Part shown: positions 43,771 through 54,298 of the stretch, one piece after another
How positions within the stretch are numbered: the first letter of the stretch is position 1
Layout: each line of letters starts with the position of its first letter
Assembly (NCBI GenBank): GCA_015179045.1
Contig: WHUZ01000113.1
Span: 1-64,000 of the forward strand
DNA length: 64,000 nt
Origin: Kalaharituber pfeilii
Taxonomy: Eukaryota; Ascomycota; Pezizomycetes; Pezizales; Pezizaceae
Direction: 5' to 3'
Made by a program: the position numbers and the translations under genes
Notes under the pieces: model-generated
What the model was told of the DNA's origin: nothing
Seen by the model: the letters and a program-made list of their open reading frames with translations, nothing else
Databases searched by the model: none

Positions 43771-44749
43771 GTTCTGGCCCACCGACGAACATTTTCCGGT
43801 CCGCGAACTGGCCGGCCCCGTGAAAAACATATGGTGTTTTTCACGGGGCCAGCCCAGCCACGAACACCTGGCCCAGCGGCGAACATGAATGTACCTCGAT
43901 GTACCTATATGTAGTATATATACTTGCTTATGATTTAATGTAATAGTGATCTATCATACAGCTAATTAAGCAATTTCCACAGTCTCCTATCCCTCTATGC
44001 AGTCATCTATGTACTCGTACAAACAATAATAGTACTATATACATCACTATGTTCACTCTCATTCTCCTGGTTAGTACATTGACCAGCATTGCTTTTATTA
44101 CAAGAATAAGAACATTTAACCTTTTGACATATGCATGTACAACGAAGAGAAGAACAGGTACAAGAACATGAAATTTTGTCTTGACAAGTTTTATCATGAT
44201 GAGGTTGCTTAAAGTGGGTACTTGGCACTTGCAGGGATCTTGTTATCTACTGTTTCTGGTAATACAACCACCAAAATTTTCATTCTTGGCATCAACGCAA
44301 TCCCACAAATATAATACCAGAATGGCGGAGGATTCCGGATATCTCTACCTATGAAGATAACACTCCAAAATTTCGCTTAGAGTAAGAAGAATACTAGAAG
44401 CATATTTAGTAATTTTCTTCTAGTGTTTCGGTTAACAATAATTTAATTATGATTACAAATTTGTATTCTTAACTACAGTAGTCTAGAAGCGTAGTGAATT
44501 ATTAATTAAACTGTCTGTATTATCTTCTAGTATGTGGGTAAGAAGTAGCAACTTATCACCGACAGCAACTTTCAAGTGGCAACTTGTATGTGGCAACTTG
44601 TCAGTGGCAATAGGGCTGTGCTAGCACACAGTAACTGGCTTATCAATTAACGCTGGTAGCAGAATGTTTCTCTATACTCAATCACTGGTAGTACGTAGAG
44701 GTACCTAGTGGTACTTGTACTAAACCAGTGTTCGTCGGTAGGCCAGAAC
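43771..44749. mobile_element. 1-kb TIR element with strong subterminal hairpin
   Basis: The ends GTTCTGGCCCACCGACGAAC and GTTCGTCGGTAGGCCAGAAC are inverted repeats of about 21 bp. Just inside the left end, GGCCCCGTGAAAAAC and GTTTTTCACGGGGCC (43814-43828 and 43836-43850) form a perfect 15-bp stem with a 7-nt loop. A minus-strand frame (44228-44007) encodes a cysteine-rich peptide (CSCTCSSLRCTCICQ), perhaps a fragment of a CXC-like zinc region. A related decayed copy lies at 19310-20160, and a relic end near 17955. Confidence 0.65.
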
Positions 44750-45340
44750 ATAGATATATAATAGCAGATAGTTATTAGAACACATTATATAATATTTCAA
44801 CAATTGATTTATATAGACTTTATCTTAAAATTATAGTACTAAAAGTTTATATTCTAATATAATCTAAAAGCTACAGACAGAATATGCCTGTCTAGAAAGG
44901 TTTTGAGCAGAATCGGCCTCAATAAAAATTATTTTATAAATGTTTATAACAACTGGGCAGAATGTAGTATTTCAAAACTCTATAAAATACTCATATGAGC
45001 TTCAGAACTTCTGGAAGCAGGCGCTTTCCACTTGAATGCATACTAATCTTCTGCTCTACTTACTAGTATGATTGCCCGGTCTCAGCCTGAGTCTCAGCTC
45101 GAGTCCAAGCAGGCCATGGAATTCCAAGATACCAGTGCTAGTAGCCACCACCTGTGAGATTTTGCCTCTGCTTGATCTGAGGATAGCGCTTGATCAGAGA
45201 GCAGTTTTCGCTTGACCTAATGGTACCTTCCACTCCTAGAATCGAACTACTTAATTTATTGTTGATCTAATCTACGGTCATAATTCCTGGTGATGACGCC
45301 CTGCCACGTGCACGTCCCAGCCCTTTTCCATGTCTACTAG
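44750..45340. other. No gene recognised
   Basis: AT-rich sequence; nothing supportable. Confidence 0.4.
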
Positions 45341-45740
45341 CCACCACCCAAAGTTCGCAAAATTGTGACCGTTGGAGCGGCCTTCATGGTAGGGATTTTT
45401 GCGACCGGACAAGTCTCGCGTATCCTTCCTCAAAAAAAAAGGTGGTCATCAATATCCTGTGTGTCTTTCATTAGCAATAATTACAGCTTGCACTCATAGA
45501 GCCATAGAATCGATCAACTCCAAGACCTCGCCACCGGTAATATTATCCAAGATTGCAGCCTGTATACCTAGCCCACCACGAGGTCTAGAACTAGATCTTC
45601 CCCTGTCCGCAGTAGTGCAATTTAACTCGCGTACGACCTCTGAAGAGGATGAATAGCGCGTAACAGCGGAAGTACAGGTTCCTACCACACCTGCACACAG
45701 ACCTCGAGCACAGTCTCTTCAACCACGCACTTCTGCGAAA
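45341..45740 (+). other. Unrecognised open stretch cut by two retroposons
   Basis: A + frame (45399-45656) stops at TAG and then continues open in the same frame (VTAEVQVPTTPAHRPRAQSL) up to the insertion at 45741. If the inserts at 45741-46087 and 46169-46229 are removed with one duplication copy each, the frame stays open across both junctions. It may be an old coding remnant; no domain is recognised. Confidence 0.35.
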
Positions 45741-46050
45741 CAGTTGGTATCAGGTGGTTGAGAAAAAAGACATTGCTGCTGGAAGAAGGAAAAAGACCAG
45801 TTCAGTTGTAGTGTACTTGGAGGAACACACTGAAATAGACAGGGTTAGGCTAGGAGGGAAATGGCTGAGGACCAGCCCATACGAACAAGACAGAAGACGG
45901 AAGTGAGGACGCTCTCGTTCTGTATGGATTTCCTACCCGCATCATGTTTCAGATCCGCGGGCCCCACATGTATCTAAAGGCTACGTTCAGTTTTTTCTTT
46001 TTATCTTAATAAACCCTCGCCATAGCCCGTAGGGTGGCACGCGAGTAATG

Positions 46051-46087
<37 letters not shown>
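45741..46087 (+). mobile_element. Half-LINE: ORF1 end joined to family-B tail
   Basis: It encodes the C-terminus of a LINE ORF1 (gag-like) protein (KKTSSVVVYLEEHTEIDRVR, LGGKWLRTSPYEQDRRRK, stop), then about 110 nt of 3' sequence (GCGGGCCCCACATGTA) and CCTCGCCATAGCCCGTAGGG to GAGTAATGATATT-poly(A). GCACTTCTGCGAAA is duplicated exactly (45727-45740 and 46088-46101). ORF2 is absent; compare 49246 and 59681. Confidence 0.9.
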
Positions 46088-46088
<1 letters not shown>

Positions 46089-46168
46089 CACTTCTGCGAA
46101 ATTTTATGCTGGTAGCGAGTATGATACCCTCAGATCAAGCGGAATGCCGCACTCTTCAAGCGGAAGCA

Positions 46169-46229
46169 TTATCGCCATAGCCCTTAGGGCGGCATGCAAT
46201 TACTGATATTTAAAAAAAAAAAAAAAAAA
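46169..46229 (+). mobile_element. Micro-retroposon, family B (61 nt)
   Basis: (TT)ATCGCCATAGCCCTTAGGG to ATTACTGATATTT plus about 18 A. AGCGGAAGCA (46159-46168) and AGCAGAAGCA (46230-46239) flank it with one mismatch. Confidence 0.85.
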
Positions 46230-46417
46230 AGCAGAAGCACTCACAGACAAGCGGAGCTTACCGGTAGCTTTGGGCATGGCCAGCTCTGAATCGAGATGAG
46301 ATCCAGGCTGAGGCTAGGCGATCATAAGTGGGGCAGAAGGTCAGTGTGCATTCAGGTAGAAAGTTCCTGTTCGGAGAGGCCGTGAACCCGCTTTGATCTT
46401 CTGACCGGTTGTGGCTA

Positions 46418-46707
46418 CCTGACTTTGATGTTCAGGGTTGCAAATCGCCTGACCCAGCTACATATGGTAGAGCTCTTAGCCAATAGCTTGTACATGCGAC
46501 ATGATGGGGCTTGTGTAACAGACACTCAAGTACAACGTGAACATGTCAACCACAGAATGATAACAGGGATGCGATCGATCCCATCATATCCTCAAGACTT
46601 TTCACATATGCGCGGCATCCATTTACGCTCCTTTTTCAGGGCCGCTCTCCTCGCTTCGGCACAACAACACTTAGCTAGGAAAAGTCGAATTCGATCGGAA
46701 ACTAAAG
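46418..46707 (+). promoter_or_regulatory. Conserved upstream block, gene copy 2
   Basis: It repeats the copy-1 upstream words (TGCAAATCGCCTGACCCAGC, CATGCGACAT, GTGTAACAGAC, TCCTCAAGACTTTTC, AAAAGTCGAATTCGATCGG) immediately before the ATG at 46708. Confidence 0.55.
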
Positions 46708-47390
46708 ATGAGGGGCATTTGGCAAGTGTTTCGGCTCATGCGCTTGGTATTTATGTTTCTTGTTGGTGGCATATTTGGCTCATATGCGGACACCATTCGT
46801 GGCCAATCCACCTTGCGACATCCACCTCACCCACCCAAGCTCAAGCAAGGAGCAGTTCTTGGGGCCGTGTTTGTAACTCTCCCGCTTACCTTCTGCATCG
46901 GCAAATTAATGTTCTTCCCCATGCGGATTTAACGAGTTGACGTGACTGCAGGGCTGCTTTGGAGGTTTTTGGTCTTTTGTCAACGGGCTCTTTATATGCC
47001 ATTTGAGAACTTATAATGGCCGCACCTCCCAAATCAACATGATCTGTGTCTTCATCGGGGCACTCGGCGACCTGATGCTCACTGTGGGCTTCGCAATGGC
47101 AGCCGTAGTGCAGGCAAAGTATCTCCCAGGCCGCTCGGCAGGTGTCAAAATCTCGAGCAGCTGAAACCAGATGGTGGGGATGGAAAGAGCTATTTAGATT
47201 TGGTAGGGGAACTGCTGGTTGGTGACAGTGGCAAGCCTTTGGGTGCGGAGGGGATGTGTGAGCAGTTTGTGATGATATGGTGTTTGGAGACTGCGATGGT
47301 GTAAGTTGGCCTTGGTAAGGTGTTTCTTTCAAACTGTGGCCCATGCGGAGGGATAGGGTACTTGGATGGTTGGTAATTTCAGCTGACATA

Positions 47391-48249
47391 CTGTCTTTCA
47401 CCACAACCCGACGTGCACCACGTCCCGACGCACGTTTTACACCAAAACTGAGCATGCGCGACAACATATATCTCAACAACCAGAATAGAATTTTGTATGC
47501 GCTCTTCAAGAGAAATAAATAAAGGGTTATTCTTCACCTTTAATCCCTCTATTTGCACTGAAACACATTGTGGTTGATTAATGGCACCATGAGTTTTTCA
47601 TTGATGTCTTGGCATGCATTTATATGGAATTCCCATACAAAGTGAACTGGAGGGTAGAATGCACAACTTCTCTTCAACGCTCACCATAATGGCTATAGAA
47701 TTGTGGCTAGAGAGTCTCCCCAATAGGCTTCTTATCAGTTAGTGCTTCAATTGGCTTAATGTTGTTTAATGCGTAATTTATATATCAAATTGTCATTTCA
47801 GGTAGTTTTCCTATACAATTATTGCATACAGTTTCTATGAGAAAATGAATTTTGTAAATAACTCCACCACTTCTTGAGAGGTTTTCTTGGTATGCTTCTC
47901 ACATCGTTGAATAAGATAAAATATTGATATTCAAGTGTCCTACTGCTTTTATCAAATTTACTTCAGGTGTGATAGGTGGAATTCAATACTAGTGATATCA
48001 CAGCGAAAAATATATGCCAAGCCTATGCCAATTTATGGTAAGAATTTCATGAATCATAAACCCCTTCAAAGCAACATATCTGAAGAAGCTAAGGTGTGGA
48101 ATATGAAGAATAGTCCTTAATTTAACTGCTCTACAAGTTGCATACAAAATTCTATTCTGGTGGTTGAGATATATGTTGTCGCGCGCGGTCAGTTTTGGTG
48201 TAAAACGTGCGTCAGGACGTGGTGCACGTCGGGTTGTGGTGAATTACAG
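47391..48249. mobile_element. 0.86-kb TIR/TA MITE, 'TTCACCAC' family
   Basis: The ends CTGTCTTTCACCACAACCCG and (inverted) CTGTAATTCACCACAACCCG, with extended arms containing CTCAACAACCAGAATAGAAT, are flanked by TA. At 859 bp it is nearly the same size as the copy at 33103 (856 bp). It lies in intron 2 of gene copy 2. Confidence 0.88.
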
Positions 48250-48257
48250 TATATAGC

Positions 48258-48318
48258 ATCGCCATAGCCCTTAGGGCGGCATGCGATTAATGAAATAAAA
48301 AAAAAAAAAAAAAAAAAA
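48258..48318 (+). mobile_element. Micro-retroposon, family B (61 nt), at a splice acceptor
   Basis: ATCGCCATAGCCCTTAGGGC to GCGATTAATGAAAT plus about 23 A. ACAGTATATAGC is duplicated exactly (48246-48257 and 48319-48330). The duplicated sequence contains the TATAG that serves as the 3' splice site of intron 2, so the insertion left an acceptor copy on the exon side. The first four bases of the duplication are the end of the neighbouring MITE. Confidence 0.92.
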
Positions 48319-49245
48319 ACAGTATATAGCGTGCTTTGTGGGATTGCTTGCCTCATTGCCTCATACCGCATCATGGATTACCTTTTTAGCCCATGCAAAG
48401 TGGGCATGTCGTATTTGCGCTACTGGATCCGTGTCTCACAACGCCGCACAGCACGGCGCCACCATGCAAGGTGTGCACTCGAAACCGAGAAGACTCAGAT
48501 GGAGGCTACAAAGGAAGAATGTGTTGAGGCTGTGACAGATGCTGAGCTTGGGCTACAAAGGTACGGTGAAAAGGCAGTCACGATATCAAGTGCAGAAGTT
48601 TATCTATCAAAGATGCTGGGAAGCTATCGAATCGTAATGGCCTTAGTTGAAGCCTGTCATCATGCAGATATCAGGAGCTTGATGAGGGTCTCGCAAACTG
48701 TGAGAGTAGCTGCAATAGGGGCGATGGGAGCAGAGATGGCGAGGAAGATGACCTGTAGTTAAGGGAGTAAGGGACAGTGTTGGAGCTGTGGGGGACAAAT
48801 TTGTGCAGTAGGTGGCCTGTTCGACCGTATCCCTGTGCTAGCTACACAGCCTTATGACCCGACGCGAAGAAACTATCCAGCCAGAGGGTACTATACCACC
48901 AGAGTACTAATATCTTTTATCAAAGGACTGTACCATCTTGCGGATCCTGGACAATAACGTCTTCTTCCACCTCAACTGCAAGCCCTACTGTTCGGGCTGT
49001 TACCGCCGCAGCGTTTGCTACTACCACCTCGGGCCATGCTTTTGCGACAAGCACCAGCTCGGCGTACGTGAAGTGAAACTATGTAGGCTCTGTGAGCTGG
49101 AGCATGATCAGACAGCATTGCTTGAGCGGCGGCAGGAAAGGGAGCTGGCATTGGACGCTGATATTGACGGGGCAGCGAACGTGCTGCCAGGGGTGGATGG
49201 AGGTGTTTAGGGTGTGGGACGTGTATGAAGCTGGAGGATGCGGAA

Positions 49246-49456
49246 AGGTTGGGAGGGAGGCTGTTGAGGACCACTCAATACGAGCCGGAAAGGCGGAGGA
49301 AGTAGGCTGTATTGACCCCCGCATCACGCACGAGAATCGCGGGCTCCACATGTAGTTAGACGTTAATTACCGTTACTTTCTTTCTTCAATATATACCTCG
49401 CCATAGCCCATCGGGCGGCATGCGAGTACTGAAATAAAAAAAAAAAAAAAAAAAAA
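49246..49456 (+). mobile_element. Half-LINE: ORF1 end joined to family-B tail (211 nt)
   Basis: It contains the last codons of ORF1 (LGGRLLRTTQYEPERRRK, stop), then GCGGGCTCCACATGTAG, 3' UTR and CCTCGCCATAGCCCATCGGG to GAGTACTGAAAT-poly(A). TGGAGGATGCGGAA is duplicated exactly (49232-49245 and 49457-49470). It disrupts exon 4 of gene copy 2. Confidence 0.9.
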
Positions 49457-49530
49457 TGGAGGATGCGGAAGGAGCGTGGTGGATATGTGCGTCACCTCTC
49501 TGCGGCAGGGAGTGTAGAGCGGACGTTCAT

Positions 49531-49850
49531 GAGAAGGTCTGCAAGTAAAGAAGCATTTGTACGAGATGATGCCATGCTTGTTTATCTGTAGTCAACGACC
49601 AGCACCGGTGATAACATGAGTGAGGATTGAACTGAAGAATGGTCTCGGATGGAGCTTCATATCCAGTGCTACAGGTTGGAAGGATGTATATAATAAATGG
49701 TGGGCTTCGTACCCTGTGCTTCGTACTCGTAATGCGTAATTTTCATCTGCCCGTTAGGCGTTGCTAGTTTGCTTCTCACTAGTCACTACTGAGGAGTGGA
49801 TGTTCTCTCCTTTACATTGATGGCTGTAACCCATACTTGAGACTGCAGGT
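49531..49850 (+). other. 3' flank of gene copy 2
   Basis: The first part matches the copy-1 3' flank (GTGAGGATTGAACTGAAGAATGG, GGAGCTTCATATCCAG). No other gene is seen. Confidence 0.45.
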
Positions 49851-49891
49851 GCCCTGCCATGGCGAACAGCTGCACGCGGGGTCATGTGAAA

Positions 49892-49920
<29 letters not shown>
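49851..49920 (+). mobile_element. Micro-retroposon, family A
   Basis: GCCCTGCCATGGCGAACAGC to GGGGTCATGTGAAAT plus about 28 A. GAGACTGC flanks it on both sides (49840-49847 and 49921-49928), followed by further partial matches. Confidence 0.82.
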
Positions 49921-49922
<2 letters not shown>

Positions 49923-49970
49923 GACTGCCGGCAGTGGGATATTTTTGGAACAATGCAATATGCCGCTGTA

Positions 49971-51329
49971 CTAGCCGAAAAAATAAGTATCCGGACAGGG
50001 GATAAATGCATATTATGCGCTATACAGTATTTGGCATAAACTAGCATATTTTCGTATGCTTGGCTATGACACTCAGTGTGGATAGTGTCCAATTTTATTA
50101 TGTCAGAAGTATCCGGACAGCTGACATAACGAATTTGGGGACTTGCAACACCAACAGTCCTATACCTACGTATGAGGAGAAGGCAAATAGATGTAAGTCC
50201 TTTACTAGGAATATAAAAATGGCACTGCAGGCAACTACGATAAGTACAGGTTCAGGCATTATAATGATCAAAACTTACTATTCTGATAGTCTGACTACTA
50301 TTCTGATAGATCCTAAGATTTCGAGACTGCTCTTCGGGGCTTTTCCAGAAGCTTTTCCAAGGATATTCCAAGAGCTATTCCTGAGGCTGTTCCAGAGACC
50401 ATTGAAATACTGTTTAAGAGGCTGTTCGAGCTCAAACAGCCTCCGAAACAGCCTCCGAAACAGCGCCCGAAACAGCGTCCGAAACGGCCTGCGAAGTAGC
50501 CTCCGGAACAACCTCCGGTACGACCTGCGGAACAGACTCTGAACAGCCTCTGGAACAGCCTCTGGAACAGCCTCTGGAACAGCCTCTGGAACAGCCTCTG
50601 GAACAGCCTCTGGAACAGCCTCTGGAACAGCCTCTGGAACAGCCTCTGGAACAGCCTCTGGAACAGCCTCTGGAACAGCCTCCGCAAAAACTCCCGAAAA
50701 AGCCTCTGGAACAGGCTACAGAAGAGCACTGCAATAGCAGTGAAAACAAGCAGTAGTGACCTACCTCCAGTTGCAGTACTCTCATCTGCACTTTATTACA
50801 ACTTTAAGATTTGTAGCTGATCCATATGTGAAGCTCTCAAAACTCCATTCTCAATGATGTCAGTGCATGTTGATTTCAGTATCTTCATTATTCTAGATAT
50901 TGTTCTTATTGATGAAACCTTTGCTTGGGCTATTTGGTATGCATACCTCAATGTAGACCACAATGGTTGTTCTTTTCCAGGGGGTTATTTTAGCACCTAC
51001 AAGAATATTAGTATCTTGCTTAGTATGATAATTGAGTCTTTACCCGGACTTTTTTTGCCTGCCGTCCTTGTATATTACCTTGTTCTTGTATTTATTCTGC
51101 TGCTGCATGATAGGGGGTCTGGAGAAGACACAAATCCATTATGTTAGCTGTCTGGATTTCATTAGGTCAGCTGTCCGGATACTTCTGACATAATAAAAAT
51201 TGGACGCTATCATGAAATTTGGACTGGTCTAAGGAGCCAACCATACAAAAATATGCTAGTTTATCCCAAAAACTGCATAGCGCATAATATGCATTGGTCG
51301 CCTGTCCGGATACTTATTTTTTCGGCTAG
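49971..51329. mobile_element. 1.36-kb CTAGCC-family TIR element with tandem-repeat core
   Basis: The ends CTAGCCGAAAAAATAAGTAT are identical and inverted, and the arms remain similar for about 180 bp (shared GCATATTATGCGCTAT, AACTAGCATATTTT, AGAAGTATCCGGACAGCTGA). TA flanks both ends. The core holds a palindromic array of 12-15 bp units (50330-50700). No recognisable transposase is present; frames across the array are low-complexity. Confidence 0.85.
50545..50676. repeat. Eleven perfect 12-bp tandem repeats
   Basis: AGCCTCTGGAAC is repeated eleven times without error and flanked by diverged units (CAGCCTCCGAAA and others). Because the unit is a multiple of three it keeps frames open on both strands, creating peptides such as repeated Ser-Arg-Gly-Cys that are unlikely to be real proteins. 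Confidence 0.95.
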
Positions 51330-51331
51330 TA

Positions 51332-51939
51332 CTTATGCGATTTCAAATGACTTTATTTTTCTTTTGGCTCTCATTTTTAAGAGCTTTACGCTTTTAATTA
51401 TATTATATATGCTTTGGCATGAGTCCATCAACAAGATTTGTCTGTTTCGACCTATCTTCCAATCACAACATGTGGAGGTAAATTGCCATGTTTGACAGTG
51501 TGCGCATCATTTTTCTCGTGCTTGGCATATTTTCCACTTATATCTTCTATTTGAAATTTTCAAGCGAAAGAGCCTCCATGACAGATATGGTTTCAATACT
51601 TCCCTATTGTCTCTTCAAAATGCAGATGTAATATTATTGTCAGGATGTACGTTGCACAATACAGTTGTCTATGACATACTAGTACTGAGGATTTTGCTGG
51701 GATATCTCAGGGTCAGCCACCTACAATATGATGTGTGGTGTGGCACACCTGGTAACGAACGTCACTGAATTCGAAGGCCATAATATTATGTCTAAAAGCT
51801 GCCGACAAACGGGCGTGGAGGTTCCCGGCAGCAGACTAGTTTACAGTTACTGTTCACCCTGTCATATTCAACATTGATGGGAGGAGCTAATTATGCAATG
51901 GTGCCGCATATTCAGTAAAGAGGTTGATTGAGCGTTGAC
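51332..51939. other. No gene recognised
   Basis: Nothing supportable is seen. Confidence 0.4.
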
Positions 51940-52140
51940 TACTGTATTTCACCACTTTCTCAGCATCCGACGCACGTTTACACCAAAACTGCCGACCCAG
52001 GAGAGCTACAACTCAACAACCAAAAAAAGATTTTACTATTCTTTTCGAAGGAAGTCAATAAAGAGTTATTCTGAACACTGTGTATCTTTAATCGTCCGGA
52101 ATCATTGTTCTTGAGGAGTGTCAACAATATTGCCTGTTTT

Positions 52141-52206
52141 TTTTTTTTTTTTTTTTTTTTTTTTATTCACGTAACCCCGCATACAGGCTACCAGCCTATG
52201 GCAGGG
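52141..52206 (-). mobile_element. Micro-retroposon, family A (66 nt)
   Basis: Oligo(T), TATTCACGTAACCCCGCATA and CAGGCTACCAGCCTATGGCA. AATATTGCCTGTTTT is duplicated exactly (52126-52140 and 52207-52221). Confidence 0.92.
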
Positions 52207-52363
52207 AATATTGCCTGTTTTGAATTCTACTTCTCACACTGAAATTAATTTGATGTTTGAATAAGCTGGGACACTTGAAGATGATGATTTTACCTTCTTC
52301 AACAAAGGAAGAATCACACCAAGGAAATATCTAATGTAGTGGTGCAGCTATTCACAAGTTCAT

Positions 52364-52519
52364 CATTTATTTCATCGTCTATTTCACTTATCACCCTGCC
52401 ATGGCTTGGCGCTGTAAGCGGGGTTATGTGATTTTTTTTAAAAAAAAAAAAAAAAAAAAAAATTCACTTATCCCCTATGTACCTATTATCGCCATAGCCA
52501 CAGTGCGGCACGCGATTAA

Positions 52520-52569
<50 letters not shown>
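52364..52569 (+). mobile_element. Family-B retroposon with a nested family-A insert
   Basis: A short LINE 3' segment ends ATCGCCATAGCCACAGTGCG to GCGATTAATGATTT plus about 44 A. TTCACAAGTTCAT (52351-52363) and TCCACAAGTTCAT (52570-52582) flank it. A family-A insert (52393-52462) splits its body. Confidence 0.82.
52393..52462 (+). mobile_element. Micro-retroposon, family A, nested in family B
   Basis: ACCCTGCCATGGCTTGGCGC to GGGGTTATGTGA, T8 and then about 24 A. TTCACTTATC is duplicated exactly (52383-52392 and 52463-52472). It is younger than the surrounding family-B copy. Confidence 0.9.
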
Positions 52570-52572
<3 letters not shown>

Positions 52573-52790
52573 ACAAGTTCATATTCGCATAGAAATAAAT
52601 TTATGTATGCAGTACAATAATTATGTAGGAAATGACCAGAAATGGCAAATTGATGCATAAGCCACCCATTTAACAATATTCAGCGAATAACCATCACACA
52701 TTAAGAGAAATCCATTGAAAAACCTTGTTGTTATCTTCTATAGCTTTTGTTGAGAATATTGAAAGGAAGTTCTGCATTCTACGTTCCTGA

Positions 52791-53758
52791 GTAAGTACTT
52801 TTGCATGGGAATAAAATGCATACCAAGACAGCAAGTAACTTGATATGCAGGCTGTGCATTTTGAATAGTTACAAAGGCATCCGGTGCCACCGTACTGAGA
52901 CATGCCACTGTGTCATGTACGTTGGATGAGTCCAAGTAAATATGGTAATAGACTTGTACTCATACATCTCTTGCATCACATTTTCAAGTCGCTACTATCT
53001 AGTATCGAAGGGACACTTCTGATATCCCTTTTCGGGGGGCGAAAAAAGTTATCTGTCCAATAGGATGGAATATCCAATATTGCTCACAGTACCGAGGTTG
53101 GGAGAACCCGAATTCTTTGATAATGCCGGATATCCACTACTATAGTATCTAATAGGGCAGGCTTGACTGTAGTCAGAGTTGTAAAGTAACGGCTGCTGAA
53201 GAGGGCATAGGAATGCTAAGGAAGGCCCACTAAGTACCAATAGAATGTACATCTCAACTAGGCAATCGATAGTATGCGGTCACTATTACACCCACACTCC
53301 CCACTCCTCCTTATGTACTTACATACCTTTCCACTGCTGCTGCTCCCTAGTCTGGCTGAATTGCTGCCTGCTTTTTTGGTCGCAAGGCATCCCGTTTTTC
53401 TCACAGGTTACAAAATGCAAAATGCGCGTACATAGCTTCAAACCTGACGACCGACTGCTGGAGAAAGAAGGAACGCGGGGAACGCTCCACTCAGAGGATC
53501 TTCTGTCCAGTTTGGGTGATCTCGGTTTGCTTTGTTGACCACAAATTTGCTAGCACATACTTTGATTTACAGTGGGTTATGTAACATAACAGCTGTCGAA
53601 CCACTGAAGAATGATGAAGGATAAGCTATGAAGGAAACTTAATCTAATTTACCAGAGTTCCGCAGCTGCAGCTACACTCTAATTGCAATCAATAACACTC
53701 CATCTTTAAAACGTCCAAATAGTTGCAACGCCCAAGTCCTTCCCATGACCGTTCTCCT
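52791..53758 (+). other. No gene; distal part is upstream block of gene copy 3
   Basis: Around 53520-53610 words of the family upstream block recur (TTTGTTGACCACAAAT, GGGTTATGTAACATAAC, GTCGAACCACTGAAG). The rest has nothing supportable. Confidence 0.45.
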
Positions 53759-54240
53759 CCTTTTTTTTTTTTTTTTTTTTATATCATTTATCGCTTACCG
53801 CCCTGTGGGCTATGGCGATGTGTTAGGTACATGTGATCGACAGGAACTAAATGAGATAGAGAAAATAAAATACTGGCACACTGAAATGTAACTGAAGTCA
53901 CCCTCCGTCCTCTTCCATCATCTCCATCAGCCCCTGTAGTGGGTCACCTTCTCCTTCCCTGCACTTTGGGGGTTTTCTTATTGCTGCCATGTCCCCGGGC
54001 CATTTCTTCTGCCACACTCTACACCCCTCCAGTAAATGTCCGGTGGTCTCCTCCGCCTCCCCGCACCACCTACACCCTGGGTCTGTCGCCTCCCCTATGT
54101 GATGTCTCCATGCGCGTAGTCCCTTCGCCCCCAACAGTCCCGCTAGTCTCGATACTCGCGCGCCGAGTCTCTCCAGAGGTCGGTATGTCAGACCCAGTCT
54201 ATTCCTTTCTCGTGCTCTCTCTCGCTTTGCCTCCTGTCGT
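53759..54240 (-). mobile_element. 5'-truncated LINE 3' fragment, family-B tail
   Basis: Oligo(T), ATATCATTTATCGCTTACCG and GGGCTATGGCGATG, then antisense of the ORF2 end (ERNRLGLTYRPLERLG, CRWCGEAEETTGHLLEGC, stop near 53898). TCTCCTCC flanks both ends, a probable target duplication. It lies in the upstream block of gene copy 3, about 60 bp before its ATG. Confidence 0.85.
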
Positions 54241-54298
54241 CTCCTCCTTTTGACAAAACCAAATTGTCTAGGAATGTGGAATTCGATTAACAACTGAA

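Larger units (their letters stand above)
46708..49530 (+). pseudogene. Four-helix/LIM-like gene, copy 2 (broken)
   Basis: Exon 1 (46708-46872, MRGIWQVFRLMRLVFMFLVG) and exon 2 (from 46952) match copy 1, but exon 2 lacks one base near 47129 (CTCCCAGG where the others have CTCCCTAGG), causing a frameshift. Intron 2, with a perfect GTAAGT donor at 47301, has grown to about 1 kb through a MITE (47391-48249) and a family-B micro-retroposon (48258-48318). Exon 3 (from 48330) ends early at TAA in 48760-48762, where copy 1 reads on. Exon 4 keeps the LIM-like residues (DCTILRILDNNVFFHLNC, CSGCYRRSVC) but is interrupted by a half-LINE at 49246-49456; the C-terminal end resumes after it. It is a pseudogene. 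Confidence 0.88.
51942..52790. mobile_element. 'TTCACCAC'-family MITE, right end lost
   Basis: It starts with CTGTATTTCACCACTTTC after TA and continues ACGCACGTTTACACCAAAAC and CTCAACAACC, as in the other copies. Inner segments (TTGTTCTTGAGGA, GGAAGTTCTGCATTCTAC) match 16616-17453. No right terminal repeat is found. It holds three younger retroposon insertions. Confidence 0.65.

Noticed and set aside
50545..50676. CRISPR-like array
   Set aside because: The 12-bp units are contiguous with no spacers, so this is a tandem repeat in a eukaryotic transposon.
50313..50791. Cys-Ser-Arg-Gly repeat protein and Leu-Phe-Gln-Arg repeat protein frames
   Set aside because: They are translations of a perfect 12-bp tandem DNA array inside a TIR element; open frames on both strands are expected from a repeat unit divisible by three.
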